Below, in pieces: positions 7,570 to 17,205 of a stretch of DNA of 64,000 nucleotides. The notes under the pieces are model-generated. The model had not been told where the DNA came from. It saw only the letters and a program-made list of their open reading frames with translations, and did no database searches. Positions within the stretch are counted from its first letter, which is position 1; each line of letters opens with the position of its first letter. The position numbers and the translations under genes were made by a program. This DNA comes from a virus: the IMG/VR virus record IMGVR_UViG_3300030090_003378, positions 1 to 64,000 of that record, one strand, 5' to 3'.

Positions 7570-10502
7570 TATACATTCACCGCCTGATTCAATCTTCTAT
7601 AATTTTCCACTAAAATTTTAACAAAATCGTGGCGAGGTTTATTTACAGAACTTTTCTTTTCTTCTCCTAAAGTTTGACCATACATTGTTAATGATGGTTC
7701 TTGAACTTGCCCTGTTTGTAGTAATCTTTCACCAAAGAAGTTTTTCAAACGTGTTTTATCTTTTGATGTAAGACCGAGGCCCATCAACCTTTGAGTAATG
7801 TGAGGGTCTTGTCTTACGACAGGTTTGTATTCTCCTTTAATCTCATAATCTATATTACCTGTAATACTAACAGAACCTTCTAAGAAATTTAGACTAATTA
7901 CTACATTTTCCAAACTTACTTCAATAGCCGCATTGTAAATATTATTAAACACTCTATCTTTGTATAAGTTATTGGCTAAAATTTCTTTAAAGTTTAATGT
8001 ATTTAAAAGAAGTTCAAATCTACCTATACTTTTCATTCTTCTTGCACCCTCTTTATCTGATGTATCATCACCTAAAGTTAGAATTTCTTCTTTTTTATTG
8101 CGCCAAGTAGAATTAATAGTATTAAACATCGCTTCCACGTCAGTTCTTAATGACGCTTTATCATCTTCTTCCATAGCATCAACATTTCCTGTTTTCCTCA
8201 TTAAGTTTAACATGAAATTTGACCTTTTTTCATCTATGTCTAATACCTTAAATAACTTCTTTGCTTTCTTTGTCATATCACCACTGTTTAGAGAGTATTT
8301 TTTTCTCTTTACAACAACAATTAATGTATCTATTAATGTATCTAAATCATCAATCAAGGAACTAATGTAATCTTTATCAATACTTTCATCGGTAGCATCT
8401 AACGAAGCCTTCAATTGGGTAATATCGAGTAATTCTTCGTCCTCTTCTTCCTCTTCTTCCTCTTCTTCATCAACAAGTAAGTCACCTTCTCTTGTTAATG
8501 CTACTGCTTGAGCACCTTCACCTGCAATAACTTCTTCCTCTTCATCTCCGGTTTGTTCTACTTCTTTTAATCTAAGCATTTCAACCTCTTGTCTTAATTC
8601 AGAAATAGATTTGTTTCTAACGCCTTTAATTCCATATGCCCTTGCTAAATCTTTTACTTCTTTATCAGACATATCATCCATTTCAGTAGAATCTTCAACA
8701 TCTTCCTCATCATCATCTTCTAAATCATCTATTTTTTCTAAATATTTCCAAAGTGAATTGATTCCTTCTTGCATATTTTTTAATTGGTCTAATAATTTTC
8801 TTTCGCCTGAACCGGCAACAGCAAGACCTAAGACATATCTTTTAAAGGAATTTAAGTTATCGTATCTATCCCAAAAATCTTTGTCATATCCTGTTAAATC
8901 TATATGGTTTTCAACATTATCAATAAGGCTTAAACTATCAAGAATTTCAGCCGATGTATCTAACGATTTCCAATAAAGATTCAAAGTATCTGAAACCTTA
9001 TTATCTATTGATTGTTCTAAAGTGGTCTGACTTCTTCTTCCAAAGTCTTTTATATTTCTAATTAAATGGTCAAAAGTTTGTTTATGTTCAATACCCGGAA
9101 ATAATTCTTTTATTTCACTATCAAGTAATTTATCCTCTCTAATTCGTATTCGTCCACGGGTAGGATTTTGTTTTCTAAGTTGGGTAATTGCTTCTGTGGT
9201 TTTTGCACCAATTTTATCAGCAAATTGTTGAAGCCAATTAACAGTCATTGTTGATGTAACAAACACTTTGTAAACATTATCCTTGAGTGATGACTTTTTT
9301 CTTGGAGATGCAGAAATAACTTGTTCTTGTAAAGCAGCCAATAATTCTTTCTGACTAAAAGGTGTAGATTTTTGTAAAAATTCTTCTCCCCCTTCATCAA
9401 GTTTAGTTTTTCTCGCTCTTGGCTCATCAAGTTTTTCTTCAATAATTTCAGGGGTAGCGAGAGTAGTCCCTTCAGGTAATTCCTCATCAATCTTACTTTT
9501 GTATTTAGTTGTAAGTCGAGTAAAATAATCATTCCATTCTTCATCGTCAATTTCTTGAAGATATGCTGAAAAATCAGTATCTGTTGGAAACTCTTCCTTA
9601 TCACGGTGTTCAAATGCCACTTCCATAGTCCTTCTACTAACATCTTGTAATCTTTTCTTTTGAAATGACTCTAAATCGTAGATACCTTGGACGGCTTTTG
9701 CTTTAGCCTCTTTAAAATCTCTATATGGGACACCATATAATTCTTCAAATTTATCGGGAGCATCCTCAAATTTAATTTTCTCAACATCAGTAACTATTGC
9801 TAATGCTTTAGCGGCATCTGATTTTGCTTCAGGACTTAATGATAAAATTGTAAAAAAACCTTCTGCGTCATTTAAGTTTGTTACTGCTTGATTTAAAGTT
9901 ATGTCGTTATCGTAATTTTTTTCTCTTAAAGCAGTAAGAGTTTGTTGTAATTTTCCAATCGCTTTTTCTTGTCTTTTAATTTTTTTGTCGACTTTATCTT
10001 CAAGGTCTTTATTGCCCTTTGCTTGCTTTTTTTCTTTTTTTAATTTAGCAAGTGAATTTTGACCTTTTTGTATATTTTTCTGATATTCAAGAACTGTGTC
10101 AATATCTACTTCTTTAATATCTTCATCTTCTTCTCCTCTTAGATTAGTCCATTTCCAACCAAAAGGTAAGTCCTTTCCTGTATCTTTAGAAGCAATTCCT
10201 TCAGCACCGTATTTAGTTTCATTAACTGCCAAATCTTTAAGAGTAGAATTACCTAATTTTTGTAGAGCCATTTGATTAATTTTATTAAATTCTGCCATGT
10301 TAAAATCTATTTCATCATCATCTTCCATATCTTCTTTATCCATAAGCCAACCCACAAGGGCTGACTTAACATTTCTTTGTTCCTTATCCTTAACTGAAGG
10401 ATGAATAAATTTGTAGAATAAACGAGTCGCCTTTTCTATATCCCAATTACTTTTATTTTGGACCGCCGCTACGTTAGGCATTTCGGCCACTTCTGTTGGC
10501 AC
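7569..10502 (-). CDS. Large structural-region protein of unknown function with HeH/SAP-like segment
   Basis: 977 residues beginning at GTG 10502 behind a GAGGTG site. It is highly charged, with long coiled-coil-like stretches (about 130-200 and 640-730), a run of 11 acidic residues followed by EDEE around 690, and a short SAP/HeH-like helix-extension-helix near 620-660 (MSDKEVKDLARAYGIKG). HeH/SAP modules usually bind nucleic acid. It sits between capsid accessory genes and the adaptor. Size and composition suggest a virion protein or ejected internal protein rather than an enzyme. No catalytic motif seen. Confidence 0.85.
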   Translation of the reverse strand: MPTEVAEMPNVAAVQNKSNWDIEKATRLFYKFIHPSVKDKEQRNVKSALVGWLMDKEDMEDDDEIDFNMAEFNKINQMALQKLGNSTLKDLAVNETKYGAEGIASKDTGKDLPFGWKWTNLRGEEDEDIKEVDIDTVLEYQKNIQKGQNSLAKLKKEKKQAKGNKDLEDKVDKKIKRQEKAIGKLQQTLTALREKNYDNDITLNQAVTNLNDAEGFFTILSLSPEAKSDAAKALAIVTDVEKIKFEDAPDKFEELYGVPYRDFKEAKAKAVQGIYDLESFQKKRLQDVSRRTMEVAFEHRDKEEFPTDTDFSAYLQEIDDEEWNDYFTRLTTKYKSKIDEELPEGTTLATPEIIEEKLDEPRARKTKLDEGGEEFLQKSTPFSQKELLAALQEQVISASPRKKSSLKDNVYKVFVTSTMTVNWLQQFADKIGAKTTEAITQLRKQNPTRGRIRIREDKLLDSEIKELFPGIEHKQTFDHLIRNIKDFGRRSQTTLEQSIDNKVSDTLNLYWKSLDTSAEILDSLSLIDNVENHIDLTGYDKDFWDRYDNLNSFKRYVLGLAVAGSGERKLLDQLKNMQEGINSLWKYLEKIDDLEDDDEEDVEDSTEMDDMSDKEVKDLARAYGIKGVRNKSISELRQEVEMLRLKEVEQTGDEEEEVIAGEGAQAVALTREGDLLVDEEEEEEEEEDEELLDITQLKASLDATDESIDKDYISSLIDDLDTLIDTLIVVVKRKKYSLNSGDMTKKAKKLFKVLDIDEKRSNFMLNLMRKTGNVDAMEEDDKASLRTDVEAMFNTINSTWRNKKEEILTLGDDTSDKEGARRMKSIGRFELLLNTLNFKEILANNLYKDRVFNNIYNAAIEVSLENVVISLNFLEGSVSITGNIDYEIKGEYKPVVRQDPHITQRLMGLGLTSKDKTRLKNFFGERLLQTGQVQEPSLTMYGQTLGEEKKSSVNKPRHDFVKILVENYRRLNQAVNV

Positions 10503-10512
10503 TTAAAACACC

Positions 10513-10896
10513 TCAAGAGTATAGGACAAATACTTCTAAGTTAGCCGCAGTTAATCGGTCTATTTCAATACGCAAACCTGATTTACAATAAATACCATCA
10601 TCAAATGATTGACTAAAATAAGATTCATCGGCACCATCTGTTGTATCGGGGTTGCCGTCAAAAGCCGCCATATAGGTAAAATCTTTACGCCAAATTAAAT
10701 TTGTTGTCCCTGTTCCTGTTGTATCTTCATATGCTCTAACTTCAAATGGGACACCACCATGCCCCATAACACCCGTTGCTTTATCAATAACACTAACAAT
10801 AATCTGATGCAATACTGCACCTTGATTTGTCAATATATCTGTATCAACACCACCACTGGCTAAACCTGCGATTCTCATACTTCTTACTCTACCCAT
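10513..10896 (-). CDS. Small capsid-accessory protein, beta-rich
   Basis: 127 residues from ATG 10896, preceded by GAGGCG; an in-frame GTG at 10932 would add 12 residues. The sequence is beta-rich with Gly, Thr and Asp turns (GGVPFEVRAYEDTTG, then LRIEIDRLTAANLEVFVLYS), as in head decoration or fibre-like proteins. It lies in a block of three small genes right after the capsid gene. Probably a capsid decoration or vertex protein; not proven. Confidence 0.6.
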   Translation of the reverse strand: MGRVRSMRIAGLASGGVDTDILTNQGAVLHQIIVSVIDKATGVMGHGGVPFEVRAYEDTTGTGTTNLIWRKDFTYMAAFDGNPDTTDGADESYFSQSFDDGIYCKSGLRIEIDRLTAANLEVFVLYS

Positions 10897-10953
10897 AATA
10901 ACGCCTCTAATATGTTCTAAACCTATCGCCACTAATAAAAGTAGCGGTTAGAT

Positions 10954-11310
10954 TTATTCTTCTTCATCAAGTGAATTTGCTAATGCAAGTAATTTTGATT
11001 TAGTTAGTGATGAATCGTATTCCACACCTGCTTCATCAAGATAAGCCTTTAATTCAGACTTATTCATTGAATCAAGAGAAGGGGTTGAAGAGGCATCATC
11101 GTTATCCTCCGCCTCAACAACTTCCTCAACGACTTCATCAACAGTTTCTTCTACTGTTTCAGCCGTAGTTTCACCTTCTACTTCCCAATCAGGTGCGTTA
11201 CGCACTTTGAGATACATATTCTCATCTACTTCATACCATCCCATAGACGTTCTAAATTCCTGTCCATATAGACGGCAAAAGCCTCCCAAATACTTAACGC
11301 GATGTGTCAT
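10954..11310 (-). CDS. HeH/LEM-domain protein of the capsid block
   Basis: 118 residues. The N-terminal part (KYLGGFCRLYGQEFRTSMGW) is a short beta region; a Glu/Val-rich acidic linker follows (about 50-75); the C-terminal 40 residues form a HeH/LEM-type helix-extension-helix (SMNKSELKAYLDEAGVEYD ... TKSKLLALA). Similar proteins with an acidic linker and HeH end occur beside capsid genes of many tailed viruses. It may contact DNA inside the head or the portal vertex. Domain call is moderately certain, role is inference. Confidence 0.7.
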   Translation of the reverse strand: MTHRVKYLGGFCRLYGQEFRTSMGWYEVDENMYLKVRNAPDWEVEGETTAETVEETVDEVVEEVVEAEDNDDASSTPSLDSMNKSELKAYLDEAGVEYDSSLTKSKLLALANSLDEEE

Positions 11311-11321
11311 CCTGATTCACC

Positions 11322-11681
11322 TCAAAGGTTGCCCCAAACTCTCACTCGGATTTCACCAATATTATCAGTGTTACTTGCTTCTTTAGCATGGATTTGGAAC
11401 CTATCACTTTGACTATGATATTTTCCACCATTTGTCGCACCGGACATTACTTCAGGTGCAATCATCCTTGCTTCATAGCCGCCTGTAAGGGTATCAACGG
11501 AAATACCCGATACAACCACACAATTAATTGTGCTTAATCCGAAGGAAGTAGCAAGAACCTCTTCGCCGTTAGCAGTATAAGATGTAATATCTACTACTGC
11601 ATCAACGCAATATTCATTTCCTGCAACTCGTGGTTTATCTGACCCTAAATGGTCTGCTAATAATGTTACTGTATGTGCCAT
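11322..11681 (-). CDS. Putative head decoration protein
   Basis: 119 residues, beta-rich, low in charge, beginning MAHTVTLLADHLG behind a clear AGGTGATATAA site. It directly follows the major capsid gene, the usual place for a decoration (lambda gpD-like) or capsid-stabilising protein. Ends in a strand, GEIRVRVWGNL. No sequence family recognised; role inferred from position, size and composition. Confidence 0.6.
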   Translation of the reverse strand: MAHTVTLLADHLGSDKPRVAGNEYCVDAVVDITSYTANGEEVLATSFGLSTINCVVVSGISVDTLTGGYEARMIAPEVMSGATNGGKYHSQSDRFQIHAKEASNTDNIGEIRVRVWGNL

Positions 11682-11713
11682 TTTATATCACCTATGTAAA
11701 TTATTAAACAAAC

Positions 11714-13006
11714 TCACTGAAGGTTTGTAATTTTTCCTTGTCCCTTGAAGAATGTACAAACTGTTTCTCCGATAGTCCGATAAAGACCTCGGTTTCCGAG
11801 TTTGTTAACACCGAATGGGTCGCCCGAATCAATTCCACCTTCAAAGTATTCTGTTGGCTTCAATGTAGCAAAGTGCAAATGGTCTGTATCAAGGATAAGA
11901 ATATCGCTCAATCCTGAACCACTACCTGTTGATGGCATCTCTTTGCATGGGATTAGGGGAATGTCGTGATAGGTAGCAACCTTGAATCCGACTTCTCGAC
12001 CCTTTACACCCTTTACACCGTTAGCAGTTGGCATAATTTCTGCACGTCCCATATATCGCTCTTGAGATTGTAGCAATTCGCCCAATGCTTGAATTGTGTC
12101 ATATCCTGTTAGCATAACCTTTGGAGAACCACCGCGAATCTGTAACTCACGTAGAGCAGTATTCAAAGTGTTCAAAGTTAGGTTTCGGCGTGAAGCATAA
12201 GATGTTCCGTAGTCCACATAAGCATCTAACCATGCATCAGTAGCACCTGTAACACGAGTTTGTCCGTATAGAGTAACTAATGTTGCGTTACCTGTCTGTG
12301 TTCCTGCCATTAGCACACCGCCATCCATAGCATCTACTTCAGCATAACTTGAAACGATTTTGTATAGCGAAGTAATGTTGTTACCGATACCTGATACCGA
12401 TGAACCACTATCAATGTGTGACTCAAGAGGCATAAGTAGCATATGATTCATAGCCTCAGCGTGGGAAACACCAATTTCCTCACGGTAAGCCGACATAATA
12501 TCACCAATGCCATCATCAATCTTTGCCATAGCAGCAGCCAACTCGGAAATCTCGAATTGATGTGCAATAGTCTTTGGACTTGCATATAGTGTATCGAATA
12601 CAGGCTTTAGTGGACTCAAAACATCAGCCGCCGCAGTAGTAAATGATGCGTTTTCTGCAACACCACCAATTTGTGCTTCTGTTAGTGAACCATGACCTGT
12701 TCCACCTGTTGTAGACCAAGTATCTCCTGAACCACCTAATGCACGCTCTTTGAGAACTCGCCATCCACTTGAGGACCACGGCTTTTTAGGTAGCATAGCC
12801 AAAGCGTTAATTTCACGGTTTAGCATAGACCATACTTTCTGACCATAGATAAGGTTGTAAAGTGCATTTGCTGAAAATGCGCCTGAATCGTGAGCGGTGT
12901 GAATACCACTCTCAATACCTGCACTCTTCAAAATGCTACTGTTAAAGTTACCATATGTTGCTCTTTCTAAATCTTCGATTGTTCTAATTGTATTAATTCC
13001 TGACAT
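11714..13006 (-). CDS. Major capsid protein, HK97 fold
   Basis: 430 residues from ATG 13006, behind ATGGTGATTATT; a start 4 codons upstream is possible. The N-terminal ~40 residues are helical and probably removed or remodelled at maturation. Then come the typical long spine-helix region and P-domain (ALRELQIRGGSPKVMLTGYD) and an A-domain with SDILILDTDHLHFATL, ending with a strand (GLYRTIGETVCTFFKGQG). It follows the protease/scaffold gene, the invariant order in HK97-type viruses. Codon use is more GC-rich than its neighbours, consistent with high expression. Forms the head shell. Confidence 0.85.
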   Translation of the reverse strand: MSGINTIRTIEDLERATYGNFNSSILKSAGIESGIHTAHDSGAFSANALYNLIYGQKVWSMLNREINALAMLPKKPWSSSGWRVLKERALGGSGDTWSTTGGTGHGSLTEAQIGGVAENASFTTAAADVLSPLKPVFDTLYASPKTIAHQFEISELAAAMAKIDDGIGDIMSAYREEIGVSHAEAMNHMLLMPLESHIDSGSSVSGIGNNITSLYKIVSSYAEVDAMDGGVLMAGTQTGNATLVTLYGQTRVTGATDAWLDAYVDYGTSYASRRNLTLNTLNTALRELQIRGGSPKVMLTGYDTIQALGELLQSQERYMGRAEIMPTANGVKGVKGREVGFKVATYHDIPLIPCKEMPSTGSGSGLSDILILDTDHLHFATLKPTEYFEGGIDSGDPFGVNKLGNRGLYRTIGETVCTFFKGQGKITNLQ

Positions 13007-13040
13007 AATAATCACCATTTAATTTAAATTCCGAACCTAA

Positions 13041-13781
13041 TTAAAGGCCACGGACCTCCCTTGCCAAATCGTTAACTTGTTCCCAAGATAATTCGTGGAG
13101 ATTCTGCATCTTTAGTAGAACATCTTCAGGAACCGCATTTGCAGCGTTAACTGATTCAACCTGCTTTGCGATAACTGTGTTGTTATTCTCAAGAGATTTT
13201 CGTAGTTCTGAAAATTCGTTCTTTAGAGATGCGATTTCTGCGGAAGCATCATACTTTGACTTTGCTACTGCATCAGATTCACTCTTAAGTTCTGCCTGAT
13301 AGCGAGCCTCAAACTCTTGCTTAATAACTTCGTATGCGCGAGCCTCTTCTTGCTCTGCCTTAAACTGTGCATATGCTTTAGCGAGATTCTCATGGCTTAG
13401 GTCAAGAGTGGTAATGCTCTCAGACTTTCGCTTGATATACTCGTTATATTCACTGTCTGCATGGGTAGCAACGGTTCCCTCAATTGAGTTACCTGTTGCA
13501 TTGTGACCATATACAACTGAATCAGCCTTCATTTCATGCATTTCTTTACCATACCCTGCATCTTTGTCAGAATACATGGCATCTTTGTCAGAATACATTG
13601 CTTTGTCGTCTGCGCCATCATCAGCATCTTCGTCTTTTGCGACTTCTGCTTTTGTTGCTTCTTCAGAATCGGTCATTTCCATATCCTCTTCTTCTTCCTT
13701 GCTAATTACACTTACTTGATTTCGGAGTTCTGATACAATATCATTAAACTCGTTCAATGCTTTTTCTATTTCGTCTGTCAT
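13041..13781 (-). CDS. Scaffold protein from internal in-frame start
   Basis: An in-frame ATG at 13781 (MTDEIEKALNEFND) is preceded by AAAAAGGTGAATAAA, a better ribosome-binding site than many start codons in this operon. It would make a 246-residue scaffold without the protease, the same nested layout as lambda C/Nu3. Composition: acidic N-terminal part, coiled coil of about 130 residues, and a C-terminal capsid-docking-like helix with one Trp. The internal start is visible in the sequence; its use is inference. Confidence 0.6.
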   Translation of the reverse strand: MTDEIEKALNEFNDIVSELRNQVSVISKEEEEDMEMTDSEEATKAEVAKDEDADDGADDKAMYSDKDAMYSDKDAGYGKEMHEMKADSVVYGHNATGNSIEGTVATHADSEYNEYIKRKSESITTLDLSHENLAKAYAQFKAEQEEARAYEVIKQEFEARYQAELKSESDAVAKSKYDASAEIASLKNEFSELRKSLENNNTVIAKQVESVNAANAVPEDVLLKMQNLHELSWEQVNDLAREVRGL

Positions 13782-14339
13782 TTTATTCACCTTTTTGTCT
13801 TGTTTTACAATGTTGAATTTTGCTTCGGGGTTAATCCCTTCCTCGCATATTGTGATTTCGTGTAGTTCTAATTTGTCTATTTCTTTATATGTGCCAATTT
13901 CGGGGTCATATCTGTTTGCTTTATGTAACGCTTGACCTCCAATACTGAATGAACGTAATTTTCCTCTCCTAATATCTCTTGCTACTTCTTTAGCCTTTTC
14001 AATATCACTTCTCATCTTAATAACTACAAAAAATCCTGTATCATCTACACCTGTTTTTAATACATTACCTTTAGAATCTCTCCAATTATCTACTACTTCT
14101 CCTACTTGAACATTGGAATGGGTAATCATAACGTTTTTGTAATCCCCCTTCATGAATTTTGATGATGCATCCCGTAGTGCTTCTAATGTGATTAAGTCAT
14201 TCTGTTTATCTACTACATCTACTGAAGCATAACCGGCAATAACCAAATCATTTGATTTTCCTTTTAGAATAACTAATTCGCTTCCGGCCCCTAAATGCTT
14301 ACCCATCATGCTTGGCTCGATAGCAATTGCGCTACTCAT
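13041..14339 (-). CDS. Prohead protease fused to scaffold
   Basis: 432 residues. Residues ~20-180 are a herpesvirus/HK97-type serine protease (S78/U35 clan): beta strand VIAGYASVDVVDKQNDLI, candidate His74 in MITHSNVQVG, and candidate Ser130/132 in LRSFSIGG. Residues ~187-432 are a highly charged scaffold with acidic repeats (AMYSDKDAMYSDKDAG) and long coiled coil, ending in a Trp-containing helix LSWEQVNDLAREV. The scaffold fills the procapsid and the protease digests it before DNA packaging. An internal start makes the scaffold on its own as well. Directly upstream of the capsid gene. Confidence 0.85.
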   Translation of the reverse strand: MSSAIAIEPSMMGKHLGAGSELVILKGKSNDLVIAGYASVDVVDKQNDLITLEALRDASSKFMKGDYKNVMITHSNVQVGEVVDNWRDSKGNVLKTGVDDTGFFVVIKMRSDIEKAKEVARDIRRGKLRSFSIGGQALHKANRYDPEIGTYKEIDKLELHEITICEEGINPEAKFNIVKQDKKVNKMTDEIEKALNEFNDIVSELRNQVSVISKEEEEDMEMTDSEEATKAEVAKDEDADDGADDKAMYSDKDAMYSDKDAGYGKEMHEMKADSVVYGHNATGNSIEGTVATHADSEYNEYIKRKSESITTLDLSHENLAKAYAQFKAEQEEARAYEVIKQEFEARYQAELKSESDAVAKSKYDASAEIASLKNEFSELRKSLENNNTVIAKQVESVNAANAVPEDVLLKMQNLHELSWEQVNDLAREVRGL

Positions 14340-14381
14340 GTTATCACCCTTTGTATCTTTGACTATTTAAATATAGCGTAG

Positions 14382-17144
14382 TTATTCAGTATATTTTATA
14401 CTTTTATATCTATCTACGTCAATATCCCATACACCTTTATCGCTTTCTTTATCAGTAGGGGTCTGTTCATATCCTGTCCACGCTAACCATCTTTCTTCAC
14501 CATCAACGGGTATTACTCTAAAGTGCATTTTCCCATTATGTAAATCACCACTTAAGAAGTATTCATGGTAGCCATCTCTTTGTGAACCTAATTTAATTCC
14601 ACCTTCATCTAATAATTTATATCTATCTGCAACCTTATCTACTTGTGCTTCAAACTTATCTGCTTTTCCAAATAGTGAAAAAATGTCATCAACGTTATTT
14701 TGTTGAATACGCCAAATTAACTTTCGGTCATCCAAGTCAATAACAAGGTTTAAATCTTCATCTTCTCTTCTCCAAATTTTATAATCTCCTTTAGAATAGT
14801 CTGCTTTTAATTCAATATCATCTTGAGCATCAGGAACCTTGATTAAAGTTTCACCATCATGGCTAAATTCTTTGGTATCTTTGTTATACTCAATACCATA
14901 CAATCCATTTTGAGATACTTCTTGTAGACGATTATTAATTTCTTCTTCTAATTCTTCACCTTTTTTGTTTGGTATTAATCTACCTAAAACTTCATCCATA
15001 TCGTCAGGTAATTCATCTATAATTTCTTTTAGTGTTGCTGGCTTTCTGTTAAGAATCTTTGAAACTTCAGAATAGAACAAACCACTATCCTTACCATATA
15101 AAGTTTTTAATTCATCTTTCCACAAGTCAATATCAAGTAGTGCATTCTTAGCCATTAATGTTCCATCAATGCCGGTCAATACAAAACCTTCTGAATGCAG
15201 TTCAGTATTTAGTTTTGCTATACCGTGTATATTATCTGTAATAACGTATGATTTCTTAAGTGCTTCGATATTATAATCACTTGCTGATTTCTTATTATCT
15301 TTAGATAGGAACTCTAATGTAATAATTTTTTCTGCTTCAGTAACTTCAGGAATTTCAATCACTTTAGCACTGTATAGTGTATAGCCCTTTTTGGTTTTCT
15401 TTACTTCATCTACTTTAACACGGATAATCTTGCCAACATTATTAACAGTGATTTTTGTATTCAGTGCTTTACCGACCTTCAAGTATGTTTTATTTCCAAT
15501 ATCCTGTGTATCAGTAAAACGTTCTTTATCTTCATCTGATAGTGGACCTGCACCTAATGTATAACTAAATGTGCCATTCTTATTTTTCCGCTTATCAAGC
15601 ACAATCAAATCAAGGTCAACAAACTTTTTCCATTTAATCCACTTAGGATTTTTCTTTTTACCGATGACATAGGATGATTTTGCATCCTTAATAATCACAC
15701 CTTCTGATGTTGGGTTTTCCATAATTTCCTTAGCATAATCTTCAATCTCTTCTAATGAATCTGCAAATCGAGTATCACGCTTGTTAGGGAATTGTAAAAA
15801 TTCGTGAGAATGAGCGGAGAATGTATTCATTAATTTTTGTAGCCTTTCTTCAAGTTTGGTGGCTACAATACTTTCTTCTTCGTATTTTAATATGTCAAAT
15901 ACATGGACTTTCAAATCATAGTCTTTCTTTTCTTCTTTTGAATTAACATAGGCCAAAGTATCGGCTCTATGCAGAGGTTCATCATTCATGTATAATACTG
16001 CTTCAGCATCTAAAATACAATTTGGAAACTTGTCATCATTTAGTAATTGGATTTGTTTTTCAAACTTATCGGTAATATCATTACCATTAAATGAATAAAC
16101 TTTGATGGAACTATCTTTGTGTAATTGAACACGCATTCCATCGTATTTCTCTTGGACTACCCATTCTCCTGTAAAACCTCTAAGTTCTTTCATATCGTCA
16201 ATCTCAAAGATTCGATACATTGGCTTATTGGGTTGAATAAATACAGGGTCTTTATCTTCTTTATTGAAGTCTGATTTTTGAATGTTATTCCATCTATATC
16301 TATTTACTTTATTTGAATACATTCCTTCAGTAGTATGAGGTTGGGTTATCGCTTCTTTTTCATAATTTTTATTATAGGCTAAATATGCCGCTACTGTTCT
16401 TGAAGCCGGTGCGAGTTTAGTTTGGGTAATTAACCACTCATAAACCTGCCTCATATTTCTCCAATCTCCGACTTCTTGCATATATTTATCTATTTTATCC
16501 ATCCATCGTTTTCTTTTACCTTTTAATAATTCTGATTTAGCCAACCTCTTAGATTCAACTAATTCTCCCCATGCTTTGTTACTCAAAGATTCACTAAATA
16601 CTTGATAAAGATGTTGTCTTGCACCATCAAGTTTAGTTTCTAATCTTTCAATGGCTTCATCTTCACCGTAGTTTGATACTAACCAATCAAAGATTTCATC
16701 ATCAGTTAAATCTAATCCTTGATAACCTGATGTGAAATTATCTATCTCTTTACCATGCATTTCCCAATGCTCAATAGGTAGTGCTTTCTTATGGTCACGA
16801 TATGCCCAATGGAGGAACATAGCAAATAATTCTTTGCTCTTAATTAATTCATCTACTAATTTATCACCATACTTTTTTCTAAATGGGTCTTGAGTAATAT
16901 CAGCATCATTACGCATATCCTTAATTAATTGATAGATTCTTTTTGCTTTTCCGCCTCCGGCGTCTTTTGCTTTTTCTGAAAATAATAAATTCTCATCCAT
17001 TCTATCTCTCATTAAATCTCCAAGTTTTCCTGTTCCATCCCATTTTTGTCTTAGTTTATCTATGAGATTTCCCCATTCATCTTCGTATTCTTTTGGACGT
17101 TCACGCGCACTTAGATAAGCAATTCTAACTTCGTCATATATCAT
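14382..17144 (-). CDS. Large ATP-dependent DNA ligase within the structural operon
   Basis: 920 residues. The nucleotidyltransferase core lies at about 320-600: motif I E-KYDGMR with catalytic Lys near 332, motif III DLKVHVFDILKYE, motif IV EGVIIKD, motif V WIKWKKF; an OB-fold follows (TLGAGPL... KTYLKVG). The first ~310 residues and last ~300 are unfamiliar extensions with charged helices; the end carries a strand-rich segment (KMHFRVIPVDGEERWLAWTG). Placement between scaffold and portal-side genes rather than with replication genes suggests a virion-carried ligase that seals nicks after entry, or a packaging-linked repair role. A second ligase lies at 61764-63281. Confidence 0.85.
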   Translation of the reverse strand: MIYDEVRIAYLSARERPKEYEDEWGNLIDKLRQKWDGTGKLGDLMRDRMDENLLFSEKAKDAGGGKAKRIYQLIKDMRNDADITQDPFRKKYGDKLVDELIKSKELFAMFLHWAYRDHKKALPIEHWEMHGKEIDNFTSGYQGLDLTDDEIFDWLVSNYGEDEAIERLETKLDGARQHLYQVFSESLSNKAWGELVESKRLAKSELLKGKRKRWMDKIDKYMQEVGDWRNMRQVYEWLITQTKLAPASRTVAAYLAYNKNYEKEAITQPHTTEGMYSNKVNRYRWNNIQKSDFNKEDKDPVFIQPNKPMYRIFEIDDMKELRGFTGEWVVQEKYDGMRVQLHKDSSIKVYSFNGNDITDKFEKQIQLLNDDKFPNCILDAEAVLYMNDEPLHRADTLAYVNSKEEKKDYDLKVHVFDILKYEEESIVATKLEERLQKLMNTFSAHSHEFLQFPNKRDTRFADSLEEIEDYAKEIMENPTSEGVIIKDAKSSYVIGKKKNPKWIKWKKFVDLDLIVLDKRKNKNGTFSYTLGAGPLSDEDKERFTDTQDIGNKTYLKVGKALNTKITVNNVGKIIRVKVDEVKKTKKGYTLYSAKVIEIPEVTEAEKIITLEFLSKDNKKSASDYNIEALKKSYVITDNIHGIAKLNTELHSEGFVLTGIDGTLMAKNALLDIDLWKDELKTLYGKDSGLFYSEVSKILNRKPATLKEIIDELPDDMDEVLGRLIPNKKGEELEEEINNRLQEVSQNGLYGIEYNKDTKEFSHDGETLIKVPDAQDDIELKADYSKGDYKIWRREDEDLNLVIDLDDRKLIWRIQQNNVDDIFSLFGKADKFEAQVDKVADRYKLLDEGGIKLGSQRDGYHEYFLSGDLHNGKMHFRVIPVDGEERWLAWTGYEQTPTDKESDKGVWDIDVDRYKSIKYTE

Positions 17145-17205
17145 GCGAAGTGACCGTGACAGAGGGTCTAACCTCTCAGACTTTAAGATGATGTTAAATC
17201 ACCAC

